DNA of 64,000 nt from CAJBVW01 sp964457335 (GTDB taxonomy: Bacteria; Myxococcota_A; UBA796; SXON01), in assembly GCA_964457335.1 (NCBI GenBank), contig CAYWGD010000001.1:275147-339146 (forward strand), given 5' to 3'. A program made the translations under genes and the position numbers. The notes under the pieces are model-generated. The model did no database searches and had not been told where the DNA came from. It saw only the letters and a list, made by a program, of their open reading frames with translations. Of the stretch, positions 1 through 9,142 are shown piece after piece. How positions within the stretch are numbered: the stretch's first letter is position 1; each line of letters begins with the position of its first letter.

Positions 1-281
1 TCCGCGGCGGCGTCCGCGGCGGCCACGCGCACGAGCCAGTCGAGGGTCGCTTCGGCGGGGCCGGCGAACGCGGCGGGGTAGCCGGGCGCGGGCGGCGTCT
101 TCATCTCGCGGAGCGCGCGGAGCGTGTCGGCGGCGACCGCCGCGAGGTCGGCCGTGGGCGCGCGGGGCGCGGACCAGGCGAGCTCCTCGGGGCGGAAGTG
201 CTCCTCGGGGTCCCGCGCGGCCAGGGTCCCGGCGCTCGCGCCGGCGGCGAGGAGGGCCGCGAGCCCCACGAGCCACCTCAT
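1..281 (-). CDS. Secreted protein of unknown function, N-terminal part only
   Basis: Reading leftwards from an ATG at 281 gives an open frame that runs off the window edge (93 complete codons). It begins MRWLVGLAALLAAGASAG, a typical Sec signal peptide with an Ala-x-Ala-type cleavage region near residue 17. The mature part starts with acidic, Pro-rich sequence (DPEEHFRPEELAWSAP). The ATG overlaps the TGA of the upstream giant gene (ATGA), so it is the last visible gene of the five-gene coupled operon. No family is recognisable from this stretch. An exported member in an operon with HSP90-like proteins is unexpected and suggests that part of the system acts in or on the envelope. The start and strand are well supported; the function is unknown. 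Confidence 0.7.
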   Translation of the reverse strand, partial: MRWLVGLAALLAAGASAGTLAARDPEEHFRPEELAWSAPRAPTADLAAVAADTLRALREMKTPPAPGYPAAFAGPAEATLDWLVRVAAADAAA

Positions 282-3200
282 GGCGACCGCTCCGCGAGCG
301 CCGCCGCGAGCCCCGCGACGCGGCCGAGCCGGGCCTCCGGCGCGTCCTCCGCCGCGAGCGCGGACTCCGCCGCGAAGGCGAGCAGCGCGGCCCAGGGGCC
401 CTCGAGGTCCGCGTCGAGCAGGGGCGGCCAGCCGGCCCGGCCGCCGGCCGCCCAGGCGGCCACGCTCGCCGCGATGGCGTCCTCCGGCGGCTTGCCCCCG
501 CCCCACTTCTGCCACAGCTTGCACGCGCGCTCGACGAGGGCCCGCTCCCGCTTGGAGCGCGCCCCCGCCTGCTTGCGGACCTCCTCCTCGCGCTTGCGCA
601 ACGCGTGCTGGGCCTCCGCCTCGCTCACGTGCTCGACCGGCGTGCCTGGAAACCACGCGCGCAGGTGCGCCAGCATCTCCGTCCCGCCGCGGATCACCCG
701 CTCGCCGCGCCGCGTCCCCGCCGCGCCCTCCGGCCCCACGAGGAGCCGCCTGGCGCCCTTGCGCAGGCGCAGGAGCGCCCGGAGGTCGAGGGGCTCACCG
801 GCGGTGTCGGAGAGGACCGGGACGAGCTCCCAGGGGGACAGCGGGTCGTCCAGCAGCGCACCGTGGTCGTGGCCGCGGGCCGCGAGCGCCTCGGACAGCC
901 GCGCGTGGAGCTGCTCCGGCCGCTCGCCGGCCTCGCGCTGGAGGAGCTCGGCGGCCGCGCCGCGGAGCGCCACGCGGGCGTCGGGCGGGAGCCGCGCCGT
1001 GGAGAAGGCGTCGTCGGTGTCGAACGGGCCCTCGATCCAGCCGGCGAGGCCCGGCACGGGGGTGGTGACGCGCTCCACCACGGCGCCGCCCACGCGCACC
1101 TGGACCCCGCCGGCTTCCCCCAGCCACACCACGCCGCAGAACGGCGCGGGGAGCGTCGCGGTGGGCACCTTCCCGGGCGGGGTGGGCGGGGCGGCCCGGG
1201 CGGCGGCGCGCCTTTGCGCCCCGCGCGTCTCGGCGCGCAGCGCCTCGGTCGCGTCGACCAGCGGGCGGAGCCGGCCGACGAGCGCCCGCTCGGCGCCGCC
1301 CAGCGACCACACGCGGCCCCGCTCCGGCAGGGGTTGGCCGGCCACGCCCGGCTCCACCCAGCGCACGTTCGGGCGGGCGAGCAGATCGTCGACGCCGCCG
1401 GCCCCGCCGCTCGCGTCCGCGAACAGCGGGAGCGCGAGGAGCCGCGCCACGAGCGGATCCCCGGCCGCGCGCGCCCGCAGCACGTCCTCGCCGGACACGC
1501 CGTCGAGGACGGAGGCCAGCGCCCGCATCAGCGCGGGGCGCTGCGGCGACGCCACGCGCTCGTGGCGCGCCACGTCGTCCAGGAGGCCCACGAGCACGAT
1601 GCGCGCCGCCTCCTGGAGGCGGGCGCGGAGCGCGTCCGTCCTCGGACCGGGGAGGAGGCCCCGCCAGAGCGGATCGACCTCGGCGTCCTCGGCGTGCACG
1701 AAGCCGACGAGCGGCACCACGCCGCCGGCGGGCACCGTCGCGAGGACCACGCCGCCGCGCAGCACGTCGACGGCGTCGGTGTCCGCGCTCCAGGCGAGCC
1801 GGCCACCGGGCACGTCCACGGCGTGCGCGGGGGCGGACGGCGCGCGGCGGCTCCGGTGGCGGTCGACGATCGGGGCGAGGTCCGAGAGGGGGAACCGCGC
1901 GGCCAGGAGCTCCCGCATCCACGGCGGGGCGAGGACCGGCTGGGGGCCGGCCACGAGTCCGCCGCCGCCCGTGCGCGGGTCCACGACGCCGACGCCGCCG
2001 AGCGCCGCGGCGGCCGCGAGGTCGCGCGCCGAGGACGCCCCGCCGCCGAGCAGCGGGAACAGCGCCAGGGCCGCGCCGGGCCCGTCCTCGCCGAGCGCGT
2101 GACGGACGAGCCAGGCGTGCAGCGCCGGCGGCGCGCCCGGGGCGAACGTCGCGCCCGCCGACGCCGCGAGCGCCCGCGCCGCGGCCCCGATCGCCGCCGT
2201 TCCCGCCTCCGCGCCCTCCCACGTCCGGAAGGCCCGGTCGGGCCGCACCGCCGCGCCGGTCACGACCGCCACGACCGGCGCCGGGAAGGGGATCCGCAGC
2301 ACCTCCAGCGGCCGCCCCTCGACGAGCGGCTGCACGACGATGCCGTCGGCGTGCCCCTCGCCGGCGGGCACGAGCCCGATCTCCCCGGCCAGGCCCGGCG
2401 CCTCGACGCTCGCCCGGACGAGCACGTCCCCGCCGACCTTCGCCTCCCGCGGCGCCAGCGCGCGCCGCCGCGCCTCGCCTTCGCGCCACGCCGCGAGCGC
2501 CGGCCCGCCCGCGGGCACCCGCGACGCGAGCACGCCCAGCGCGGGCGCGGTCCACGGCTCGTCGCGTACGTACCAGTCGAGGTCGGCCGGCCCGCGCGCC
2601 GTGCCCGCCGGCACGGTGAGCACGGGCCCCGCCTCGCGCGCCGCGGCGATCTGCTCGCGCGACACGAGCGTCCCGTCGAGCCGCTCGAAGAGCGGCCGGC
2701 GCGCGAGGCGGTCCCGCAGGCCGGTCTCCGACTTGGAGCGGTCGGCGACGCCCTCCAGGCGGGCGAGGATCGCGCGCCACGCGGCCCGCTCCTCCGCGGG
2801 GACGCCGTCCCCACGCGCGTCGAGCGCGTCGCGCAACACGTCGTCGAAGCGGCTCCGGGCGTGGCGGTACCAGGGCGTCAGGATGTTCGGATCGCGGAGC
2901 ATCGTGAGGCCCGCGTTCGGGGCGATGCCGGGCCCTTCCAGCACGCCGAGGAGGCCGAGGCTCTCGCCGCGCTCCCAGTGCGTGAGGACGCGGCCCCGCC
3001 ACCGGGCCTCCACGCGCAGGATGCCGGCCCGCTCGGGATCCGCGGGGAGGAGCCACCGGCAGCGCAGCCCGTCCTTCTCCTCGATGCGCTCGGCCAGCGC
3101 GCGGGGCGTGTCCGCGTCCGGGCGCGCGAGGTAGGCGCCGAGGTTGCGCGCGGCGCTGGCGTGGTCGGGGTCCGCGTCGCGCACCGCCCGGCCGCCCACG

Positions 3201-5629
3201 GCCTCCAGCGCGCGCCGGAGCGCCGGGCTCACCACGAAGGCGTCCTCGAAGCCCGGGACCTCGCCCACCGGGTGGGAGAGGAGCTTGATCCGCGCGGCGC
3301 GGCGGTCGGTGGCGCGCGCCCGCAAGGACGCGACCGTCAGCGTGGCGCCCCCCGCGTCCGTCGCGAGTGTCCGGGAGGCGGCCCAGTCGGGGAGCGCCTC
3401 GCCCCGCGCCGCGATCCAGGCGAGCACGGCCTCGGGCGGCTCGCCGGCCGCGTCCCAGGCGGCCTTCGCGAGCGCGTCGACCGCGGGGCCGAGGTCCCGC
3501 ACGAGGCGCGGGACCCAGTCGGCGCTCGCGATCGCGTCGTGGGCGACGTTCACGGGCAGGGCGGGATCGTCGATCACGCCGACCACGCCGGGGAGGCCGA
3601 GCGTCGGGCACACCGTGCACACCGGGATCCGGTCGCGCAGGAGCTCGATGCGCGCCTCCGGCGTCGATCCGGAGAGCCCGAGCTCGCCGGTGCGCGTCCC
3701 CTCGACCGGCACCCGGGGCCCCGACCCGTCGAGCCGCGCCGGCCGCTTCGGGCCGGCCCGCCGCTGCGCGCCGCGGATCTCCTCCGCGAGCGTCTGCCGG
3801 CCGTCCCGCGCGCGGCGCCCGAGCCAGCCGAGCCAGGTCGGGGCGTGCTCGTCGGGGACCACCAGCACCTGCTTCGCAAGCGCGGACGGGCAGTCGGGCG
3901 GGAGCGAGGCGACGACGATCCACTCCGCGTCGAGCAGCTCGGGGAGCCCGAGCCGGCGGCCGTCCCCGCAGGGGAACGCGGGCGCGCGCAGGAGGCGGTC
4001 CTCGGGGCGCGAGGCCAGGAGCGCCGCGAGGTCCGTGCGGGCCTTCGCGCCCGCCGCGCGCACGGCCGCCGTGAGCACGGCGATGGCGCTCGGAGACAGG
4101 CTGGCGCCGCGGGCGATGCGCTCGACGTGGTCCGCCGCGAAGGCCGCCGCCTCCGCGAGCAGGCGCCTCTCGGCGGCCGCGCGCACCTCGTCCTCGCGGA
4201 CGGACTTGAAGGCGTCGTCGGGGGTGAAGCCGGGGTGGTCGAGGACGGCCGCCATCAGGCCGGCGGGCGAGGGGAGGTGGGTCTCCTGCACCTGCACACC
4301 CTCGATGCGGTACGAGACCCGCAGCGACGTCCCCGCGCCGCCCTCGAACCGCACGGCCCCGCGCAGCGGCCCGTCGCGGAAGCGGCGCTGGTGGATGGAC
4401 GGCGGGAACTCCGGCGGCTTCCGCTCGGCCTCCGCCTGCCGCCGCCGCTCCCGGCCCTCCGCCCGGGTCCGGAGCCAGCTCGTGAGGTCGGGGAGCCCGG
4501 GCGCCAGCGCGTCGAGCGTCGCGGACTCCGTGAGCGCGAAGAGCACGACCGGGAGGCCCGGCTCGGCGAGCGCCGAGTCCGCCACGGTGCCCTTCTTGCC
4601 CTCGAACGCCGCCAGCTCGCTGACGGACCACGCGCGCCCCGCCAGGTCGACGAGCAGGGGGAGCTCCGCGTACGGGCCGAGCGGGCGACGGTGGGCCGCG
4701 AGCCAGACGGCCGCGCCGCGGGCCTGGGCGCGCGCGGGGCCCGGGTCGGGAGAGGCGAGGCGCGCCCGGAAGTGCTCGGCCGTGCCCGCGACGAGGCGCC
4801 CGACGGCCTCGTCGATCGCGCGCCCGAGGGCCTCCCACGCGCCGTCCTCCACGACGTTCGCGCGCGAGGCGTCGAGCTCCACGGTGTCCGCGCGGAGCCA
4901 TCCGGTCACGCCCAGCGGCCCGACGCCGCGCTCGACCGTCCCCACGACCACCCCGCGCCGCACGAGGTCGATCCGCGCGCGTTGGTCCGGCACGAGCCAG
5001 AGCTCGCCTTCGCCCGACCAGCCCCCGAGCGGCTCCTTCGGCGTCGGGCGAGGGATCGCCACCCCGTCGAGCAGGACCGGCACGGGGCACCAGCGCGCGC
5101 GCTCGCGGACGAGCCGCGCCTCGGCGGCGTGCTGGAACGGGCTGAGCAGCGCCTCGGCGAGGTTCGCCATGGAGAGCCGCTGCCGGACGTGCACACGCGT
5201 GCCCTTCCCGTCGTGCGCGTGCTCGACGGAGCGCGTCTCCGCGGGGTTCGTGACGGCGAGCCGGAGCGGCGGCCCGCCCACGCCCTCGCGGTCCACGTGC
5301 ACCCACTTCGGGGACTGGCCGAGCGCGCCGAGCACCCCGAGCGCGAGGTGCTGGAGCATCGCCGCGCGCGGGGAGGCCGCGCCGCCGAAGAGGTGGTCGA
5401 AGAGCGCGTCGAGCTCGTCGCGGGTGGGGCCGTCGCCGTCCCAGCGGAGGACGAAGTCGTCGCTGTCGTTCTCGATCTCGATCCGCGTGGCGCCGGCCGC
5501 CACCGCGGCGGCCACGAGCTCCAGCGTGTAGGCGAGGGGGTTCGCCAGCTGGAACTTCTCCATCTTCTCGAGCGCGCGCCGCCGGTCGACGCGGAAGCGC
5601 CCCCTGGCGAGGACCTCCTCCTCGCTCAA
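278..5629 (-). CDS. Giant repeat protein with degenerate GHKL/HSP90-like head (1783 aa)
   Basis: Chosen start is TTG at 5629, overlapping the TGA of the intact HSP90-like gene (TTGA); an in-frame ATG at 5563 is the alternative. Residues about 20-110 resemble a GHKL/HSP90 ATPase fold: YTLELVAAAVAAGA aligns with the partner's FIRELIQNSLDAGA, and RWDGDGPT with its QDDGEGM. The N-box Asn that binds Mg in active GHKL ATPases is Ala here, so the head may bind nucleotide poorly or not at all. The rest is built of about seven modules with a 190-230 residue period. Each has a beta-rich part (for example RRGVVVGTVERGVGPLGVTGW) followed by a submotif like LPLFADASGG or LPLLVDLAGR with a later Ser/Leu. 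This resembles sacsin in concept only (HSP90-like head plus long repeats). No signal peptide, so cytoplasmic. Function unknown; a client-binding scaffold for the neighbouring ATPase is an inference. Confidence 0.85.
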   Translation of the reverse strand: MSEEEVLARGRFRVDRRRALEKMEKFQLANPLAYTLELVAAAVAAGATRIEIENDSDDFVLRWDGDGPTRDELDALFDHLFGGAASPRAAMLQHLALGVLGALGQSPKWVHVDREGVGGPPLRLAVTNPAETRSVEHAHDGKGTRVHVRQRLSMANLAEALLSPFQHAAEARLVRERARWCPVPVLLDGVAIPRPTPKEPLGGWSGEGELWLVPDQRARIDLVRRGVVVGTVERGVGPLGVTGWLRADTVELDASRANVVEDGAWEALGRAIDEAVGRLVAGTAEHFRARLASPDPGPARAQARGAAVWLAAHRRPLGPYAELPLLVDLAGRAWSVSELAAFEGKKGTVADSALAEPGLPVVLFALTESATLDALAPGLPDLTSWLRTRAEGRERRRQAEAERKPPEFPPSIHQRRFRDGPLRGAVRFEGGAGTSLRVSYRIEGVQVQETHLPSPAGLMAAVLDHPGFTPDDAFKSVREDEVRAAAERRLLAEAAAFAADHVERIARGASLSPSAIAVLTAAVRAAGAKARTDLAALLASRPEDRLLRAPAFPCGDGRRLGLPELLDAEWIVVASLPPDCPSALAKQVLVVPDEHAPTWLGWLGRRARDGRQTLAEEIRGAQRRAGPKRPARLDGSGPRVPVEGTRTGELGLSGSTPEARIELLRDRIPVCTVCPTLGLPGVVGVIDDPALPVNVAHDAIASADWVPRLVRDLGPAVDALAKAAWDAAGEPPEAVLAWIAARGEALPDWAASRTLATDAGGATLTVASLRARATDRRAARIKLLSHPVGEVPGFEDAFVVSPALRRALEAVGGRAVRDADPDHASAARNLGAYLARPDADTPRALAERIEEKDGLRCRWLLPADPERAGILRVEARWRGRVLTHWERGESLGLLGVLEGPGIAPNAGLTMLRDPNILTPWYRHARSRFDDVLRDALDARGDGVPAEERAAWRAILARLEGVADRSKSETGLRDRLARRPLFERLDGTLVSREQIAAAREAGPVLTVPAGTARGPADLDWYVRDEPWTAPALGVLASRVPAGGPALAAWREGEARRRALAPREAKVGGDVLVRASVEAPGLAGEIGLVPAGEGHADGIVVQPLVEGRPLEVLRIPFPAPVVAVVTGAAVRPDRAFRTWEGAEAGTAAIGAAARALAASAGATFAPGAPPALHAWLVRHALGEDGPGAALALFPLLGGGASSARDLAAAAALGGVGVVDPRTGGGGLVAGPQPVLAPPWMRELLAARFPLSDLAPIVDRHRSRRAPSAPAHAVDVPGGRLAWSADTDAVDVLRGGVVLATVPAGGVVPLVGFVHAEDAEVDPLWRGLLPGPRTDALRARLQEAARIVLVGLLDDVARHERVASPQRPALMRALASVLDGVSGEDVLRARAAGDPLVARLLALPLFADASGGAGGVDDLLARPNVRWVEPGVAGQPLPERGRVWSLGGAERALVGRLRPLVDATEALRAETRGAQRRAAARAAPPTPPGKVPTATLPAPFCGVVWLGEAGGVQVRVGGAVVERVTTPVPGLAGWIEGPFDTDDAFSTARLPPDARVALRGAAAELLQREAGERPEQLHARLSEALAARGHDHGALLDDPLSPWELVPVLSDTAGEPLDLRALLRLRKGARRLLVGPEGAAGTRRGERVIRGGTEMLAHLRAWFPGTPVEHVSEAEAQHALRKREEEVRKQAGARSKRERALVERACKLWQKWGGGKPPEDAIAASVAAWAAGGRAGWPPLLDADLEGPWAALLAFAAESALAAEDAPEARLGRVAGLAAALAERSP

Positions 5630-7263
5630 GACGGGCCTCCCGCGGGCGCCGCGTCCGCGCCGACGGTCCTCGGCGCGCGGGCGTCCGCCTCCGCATCCCG
5701 CGGCAGGGCGGCCACGACCGCGTCCGCGGTCGACTTCGCCGACGTGGCCAGCCCCGCGGCCAGGCGCGCGGCGTGGAGCAGGAGCGGCGCCGCCACCGCG
5801 GGCGGAAGCGCGGCGAGCCGCGCCACGAGCGGATGGCGCGGGTCCACGAGCAGGGTGGCCCCCTTCGACGCCGCGGGTGGCGGGCCCTCCCGCAGGGTCC
5901 ACGGCTCCGCGAGCGCCACCGCCAGCCGGCCCGCCGACCCGGCGCCGTCGAGGTGCGCGCAGGTCACGCCCGCCGCCGCGAACAGCGCGGCCACGGGGCC
6001 CTCCGGCCGCGCGGGCGTCGCGAGGAACCAGCCCTCGCGCGCGGCCCGCCGGGTGCCCCCGACCACGCGCACGGCCCAGTCGAGGTGCGGGTCGTCCTCG
6101 GTCTCCGCGAGCACCACCGCCGCGCCCCCGCGCGCCGCCGCCGCTCCGATCGTGCAGCCCGGCGCGGCCCACCACACCGTCGGCGCCTCCCGCCGCAGCC
6201 GCCCGAGCCAGCCGCGCCCGCCCCGGAGGTCCCCGAGCGCCAGGGGCCGGCCCACCCCGGGCACGACCGGCGCGTCCTCGCGCCACTCCCAGGCCACCGA
6301 CACGCCGATCGACCGGAAGAGCGTCGCCGCGCGCGCCACGTCCCCCGCCCGCGCCGCCTCCGCCGCGTGGGCGTGCACGGCCTCCGCGAGCCGCGTCGCC
6401 GCCGCCGCGCGCAGCTGATCCATCACGACCTCGAAGTGCCGGTCCCGGATCACGTTGTCGCGGGTGAGCGTGTGCTCGAGGTGCCGGCCCGCCACGCGGA
6501 AGGTCACGCCCGGGATCGCGCCGTCCTCGGCCTCCCAGAGCGTGATGCCGCGGTTGTAGAAGCCCACGGGCGGGGTCGGGGAGGGGTGGGGGCCGAGCAC
6601 CGCGCGGAAGCCGTCGCGCTCCTCGGTGACCACGACCGGCGCGTCCACGGTGAACGGCGCGGCGACCGGCGTGGCCCCCCACTCGTCATCGGTGCCCTCC
6701 GCGGACGTCGTGATCGCCGCGTCCGCGTAGCGGCACCAGCGCTCCGCCGCGGCGCGGATCCGCCGCGCGTCCTCGGTGGCCGCGGCCCGCGCGCGCGCCA
6801 TCCGCAGCGTGACGGTCGTGCCCTCGTAGGGGTCCGCGAGCCGCGAGAGCGTGTAGTCGCGCTTCTCGTCGAACGTGACGCGGTGCCACACCCCGTCGCG
6901 CCCGGTGTCGACCACCACCTCGAAGGGCTCCATCGCGAAGATCGAGGTGAAGCCGATGCCGAACTTCCCGATCTTCGTGAGGTCCTCCTCCTTCGTCGAC
7001 CGGAACAGCGTGAGCAGGTAGCCCTCGATGATCGGGCGGTCCATGCCTTCGCCGTCGTCCTGCACCTCCACGCGGAGCTCGCGCCCGTCGTAGGTGACGC
7101 GCACGTCGATGCGGGCCGCGCCCGCGTCGAGGCTGTTCTGGATGAGCTCGCGGATGAACGCGTAGCGGTCCGCGAACTGCTTCACGAGGCTCTCGAGCAC
7201 CTCGTCCGCGGCCGCGCCGCCCACCGAGACGTGCCGCCCCTCGCGCTCGCGCTTGCGGCTCAC
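5626..7263 (-). CDS. HSP90-like (GHKL/HATPase) protein, 545 aa
   Basis: The N-terminal domain has all the Bergerat-fold motifs: N-box RELIQNSLDAGA (residues about 38-49), G1 box DDGEGM (69-74) and G2 box GKFGIGFTSIF (99-109), in the order and spacing seen in HtpG/HSP90. A beta-rich middle region follows. The protein is shorter than HtpG (about 620 aa) and I see no HtpG-like C-terminal dimerisation domain, so it is an HSP90-like relative, not HtpG. Start GTG at 7263 overlaps the preceding TGA (GTGA). Its own TGA overlaps the TTG of the giant repeat gene, so the two are likely translated together. Expected role: cytoplasmic ATP-dependent clamp or chaperone working with its operon partners. The fold is secure, the substrate unknown. 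Confidence 0.9.
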   Translation of the reverse strand: MSRKREREGRHVSVGGAAADEVLESLVKQFADRYAFIRELIQNSLDAGAARIDVRVTYDGRELRVEVQDDGEGMDRPIIEGYLLTLFRSTKEEDLTKIGKFGIGFTSIFAMEPFEVVVDTGRDGVWHRVTFDEKRDYTLSRLADPYEGTTVTLRMARARAAATEDARRIRAAAERWCRYADAAITTSAEGTDDEWGATPVAAPFTVDAPVVVTEERDGFRAVLGPHPSPTPPVGFYNRGITLWEAEDGAIPGVTFRVAGRHLEHTLTRDNVIRDRHFEVVMDQLRAAAATRLAEAVHAHAAEAARAGDVARAATLFRSIGVSVAWEWREDAPVVPGVGRPLALGDLRGGRGWLGRLRREAPTVWWAAPGCTIGAAAARGGAAVVLAETEDDPHLDWAVRVVGGTRRAAREGWFLATPARPEGPVAALFAAAGVTCAHLDGAGSAGRLAVALAEPWTLREGPPPAASKGATLLVDPRHPLVARLAALPPAVAAPLLLHAARLAAGLATSAKSTADAVVAALPRDAEADARAPRTVGADAAPAGGPS

Positions 7264-8111
7264 CGCGCCTCCGGGGTGTAACCGTACACGAGCCCCCGGC
7301 TGCCGCGCGCCGCGAGCCACGCCCGTAGCGCCGGCACGCACGCGGTCGGCGCCGCCCACTTGCGGCTCCGGGACAGGCCGAAGGCCTGTTTCGCCGCCGG
7401 GAGCACCACCGACCCGGCGAGCGGATCGTCCACGCGCCGATCGGGGAGGTCGATCGAGGCGCGCTCCAGGCACGCGCTCAGGATCGGCCCGGCGAGCCCG
7501 TCGGTGAGTGCGGGCCCGCACGCGCCCGGCAGCGCCGCGGGGCCGATGACGCCGCGCACCACCTCCTCCACGTCGAGGCCCTCCTGGTCGCGGAGCACCG
7601 CGAAGGCCAGGGCCGCGTCCTGCGTGGACAGGAGCTCCAGCTGCTTGCGGAAGCGGTCGGCCGCGTGGAGCGCGAGCTCGCCCTCGCTCACGACGCGCCC
7701 GGGCCGATCGGCCACGACCAGCGAGTACCGGGCGATCGTCGCCGTGGCCACGTCGAGCCGGTCCACGCGCACGGCGTAGGACGCGCGGTCGCCGGCCAGG
7801 TGCCGCAGCGCGACGTGCACCTCGCGGGCCGGGAGCGCCCGCACCACCTGGTCCGCGTGGGCGGCGGCCCCGGCGATCTCGGCCTCGACGCGCACCCGGA
7901 TCCACTCGCGCGGCACCGGCAGCCCGCTCGCCCGGTCGATCCGCAGCCCCGCGGGCGCGCGAGCCGCCTCCGCGAGGTGGTCGCGCACGCGCTCCCAGTC
8001 GGGGTACTGCCGGTTGAGCCGCAGCGCGTCGAGCGCGCGGCCCAGGTCGCGCGCGTACCGGCCCGCGTCGGCCGCGGACAACACGAGCGGCTCGGCGGCG
8101 CCCTCAGGCAC
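7260..8111 (-). CDS. Unrecognised protein of the HSP90-like operon (283 aa)
   Basis: ATG start at 8111, eight bases inside the end of the preceding coiled-coil gene; the TGA at its end overlaps the GTG of the HSP90-like gene. The first 100 residues are helical and charged (GRALDALRLNRQYPDWERVR). A beta-rich centre follows (REVHVALRHLAGDRASYAVRV, SLVVADRPGRVVSEGELA), then a helical part and a basic C-terminus (LSRSRKWAAPTACVPALRAW). No signal peptide or membrane segment, so probably cytoplasmic. I do not recognise a family. Its position between a coiled-coil protein and an intact HSP90-like ATPase, with overlaps on both sides, says it belongs to the same complex or pathway, perhaps as an adaptor or substrate-recognition subunit (inference). 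Confidence 0.8.
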   Translation of the reverse strand: MPEGAAEPLVLSAADAGRYARDLGRALDALRLNRQYPDWERVRDHLAEAARAPAGLRIDRASGLPVPREWIRVRVEAEIAGAAAHADQVVRALPAREVHVALRHLAGDRASYAVRVDRLDVATATIARYSLVVADRPGRVVSEGELALHAADRFRKQLELLSTQDAALAFAVLRDQEGLDVEEVVRGVIGPAALPGACGPALTDGLAGPILSACLERASIDLPDRRVDDPLAGSVVLPAAKQAFGLSRSRKWAAPTACVPALRAWLAARGSRGLVYGYTPEAR

Positions 8112-9057
8112 GCGGCGCCCCGGCGAGGAGCGCCTCGATCTCGGCCTCGGCGGCGGCGCGCGCCGGGTCGGCGGGCGCCAGGAGATCGGGCGCCTCGGCG
8201 AGCGCGTCGAGGCGGTGGATCAGGAGGTCCACGCCCTCGCGGGCCTGCACGTGCACGCGGCCGACCGACGCCCGGAGCGCGTCCATGCCCGCCGAGAGCG
8301 ACGCGCCGAGGTCCGCCGCCCGGGCCTCCGCGGCGAGCCGCCCGAGGTGCAGGTCGAGCTCGTGGAGCACGTCGGTGCCGTCGGCGTGCACGCGCTCCAG
8401 CGAGGCCCGCAGCCGCGCGCACCAGGCGAGCGCCTCGGTCCCGAACGCGAGCACGGCCGAGAGCCGCGTGGCGGCCGACTCGAAGCGCCGCGCGTCGGCG
8501 GCGCGGGCGGCCAACAGCCCCTCCAGCACGGCAGCGTCGGCGTCGAGGGCCGCGCCCTCGGCCGGGAGCGCGCGCGCCTGCGCGATCGCGACGGCGTCGA
8601 GCGCGCGTCGCAGGTCCTCGGCGCGTCGGGCGGCCAGCGCGTTGTCGGCCGCGGCGTCGGCCACGTCCCGGCGGAGCGCCTCCATCTCCGCGTGGATGCC
8701 GGCCTCCTCGCGCGCCAGCGCGTCGAGCCACGCGGCCACCTGCGACACCTGCCGCTGCGACTCCTCGACGCCGCGCTCCAGCCGCTCGAGCTCGCCGGGG
8801 CCTTCGTCGGCGCGCGCCCGCCAGCGCCGCCAGGCCGTCGCCACGTCCCCCGGGCCGAAGGCCGCGGCGAGGATCGCCCCGAAGCTGGGCGCGGGCTCGG
8901 GCGGCGTGCCCGCGGCCGCGCGGTCCAGGCGCGCGAGCGCGTCGAGGAAGCCCCGGAAGCGGGCGCGCGCCGTCGCCACGCGCTCCTCCACCTGCCCCGC
9001 CGTGCGCAGCGCGCCGCGGTACGGCACGGCGGGGTCCAAGAGCGGCTTCCAGTCCAC
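8104..9057 (-). CDS. Coiled-coil protein, first gene of the HSP90-like operon (317 aa)
   Basis: Start GTG at 9057 with GAGGAG eleven bases upstream. The protein is almost wholly helical, rich in Ala, Arg and Glu, with heptad-like stretches from about residue 120 to 270 (ELERLERGVEESQRQVSQVA, AEMEALRRDVADAAADNALA), so a long coiled coil is expected. There is no signal peptide or membrane segment. It overlaps the next gene by 8 bp, the mark of translational coupling. It is the promoter-proximal gene: 245 bp separate it from the next gene upstream, and that gap carries a palindromic repeat. No family is recognised. A structural or oligomerising role for the operon's complex is inferred from the coiled coil and the context. 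Confidence 0.8.
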   Translation of the reverse strand: MDWKPLLDPAVPYRGALRTAGQVEERVATARARFRGFLDALARLDRAAAGTPPEPAPSFGAILAAAFGPGDVATAWRRWRARADEGPGELERLERGVEESQRQVSQVAAWLDALAREEAGIHAEMEALRRDVADAAADNALAARRAEDLRRALDAVAIAQARALPAEGAALDADAAVLEGLLAARAADARRFESAATRLSAVLAFGTEALAWCARLRASLERVHADGTDVLHELDLHLGRLAAEARAADLGASLSAGMDALRASVGRVHVQAREGVDLLIHRLDALAEAPDLLAPADPARAAAEAEIEALLAGAPRA

Positions 9058-9142
9058 GGGGGCGGGCTCCTCGGGGGGAGCGCGATTCTAACCGCGGGCT
9101 CGGCGCTTCGTTGCGCCGGGGCGCGTTCCCGGGCCATCGGTC

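Noticed and set aside
605..6418. A 1937-aa open frame on the plus strand opposite the HSP90-like operon
   Set aside because: It is an antisense shadow. High third-position GC keeps the opposite frame open; its product is Arg/Gly/His-rich with no domain, while the minus strand has clear motifs.
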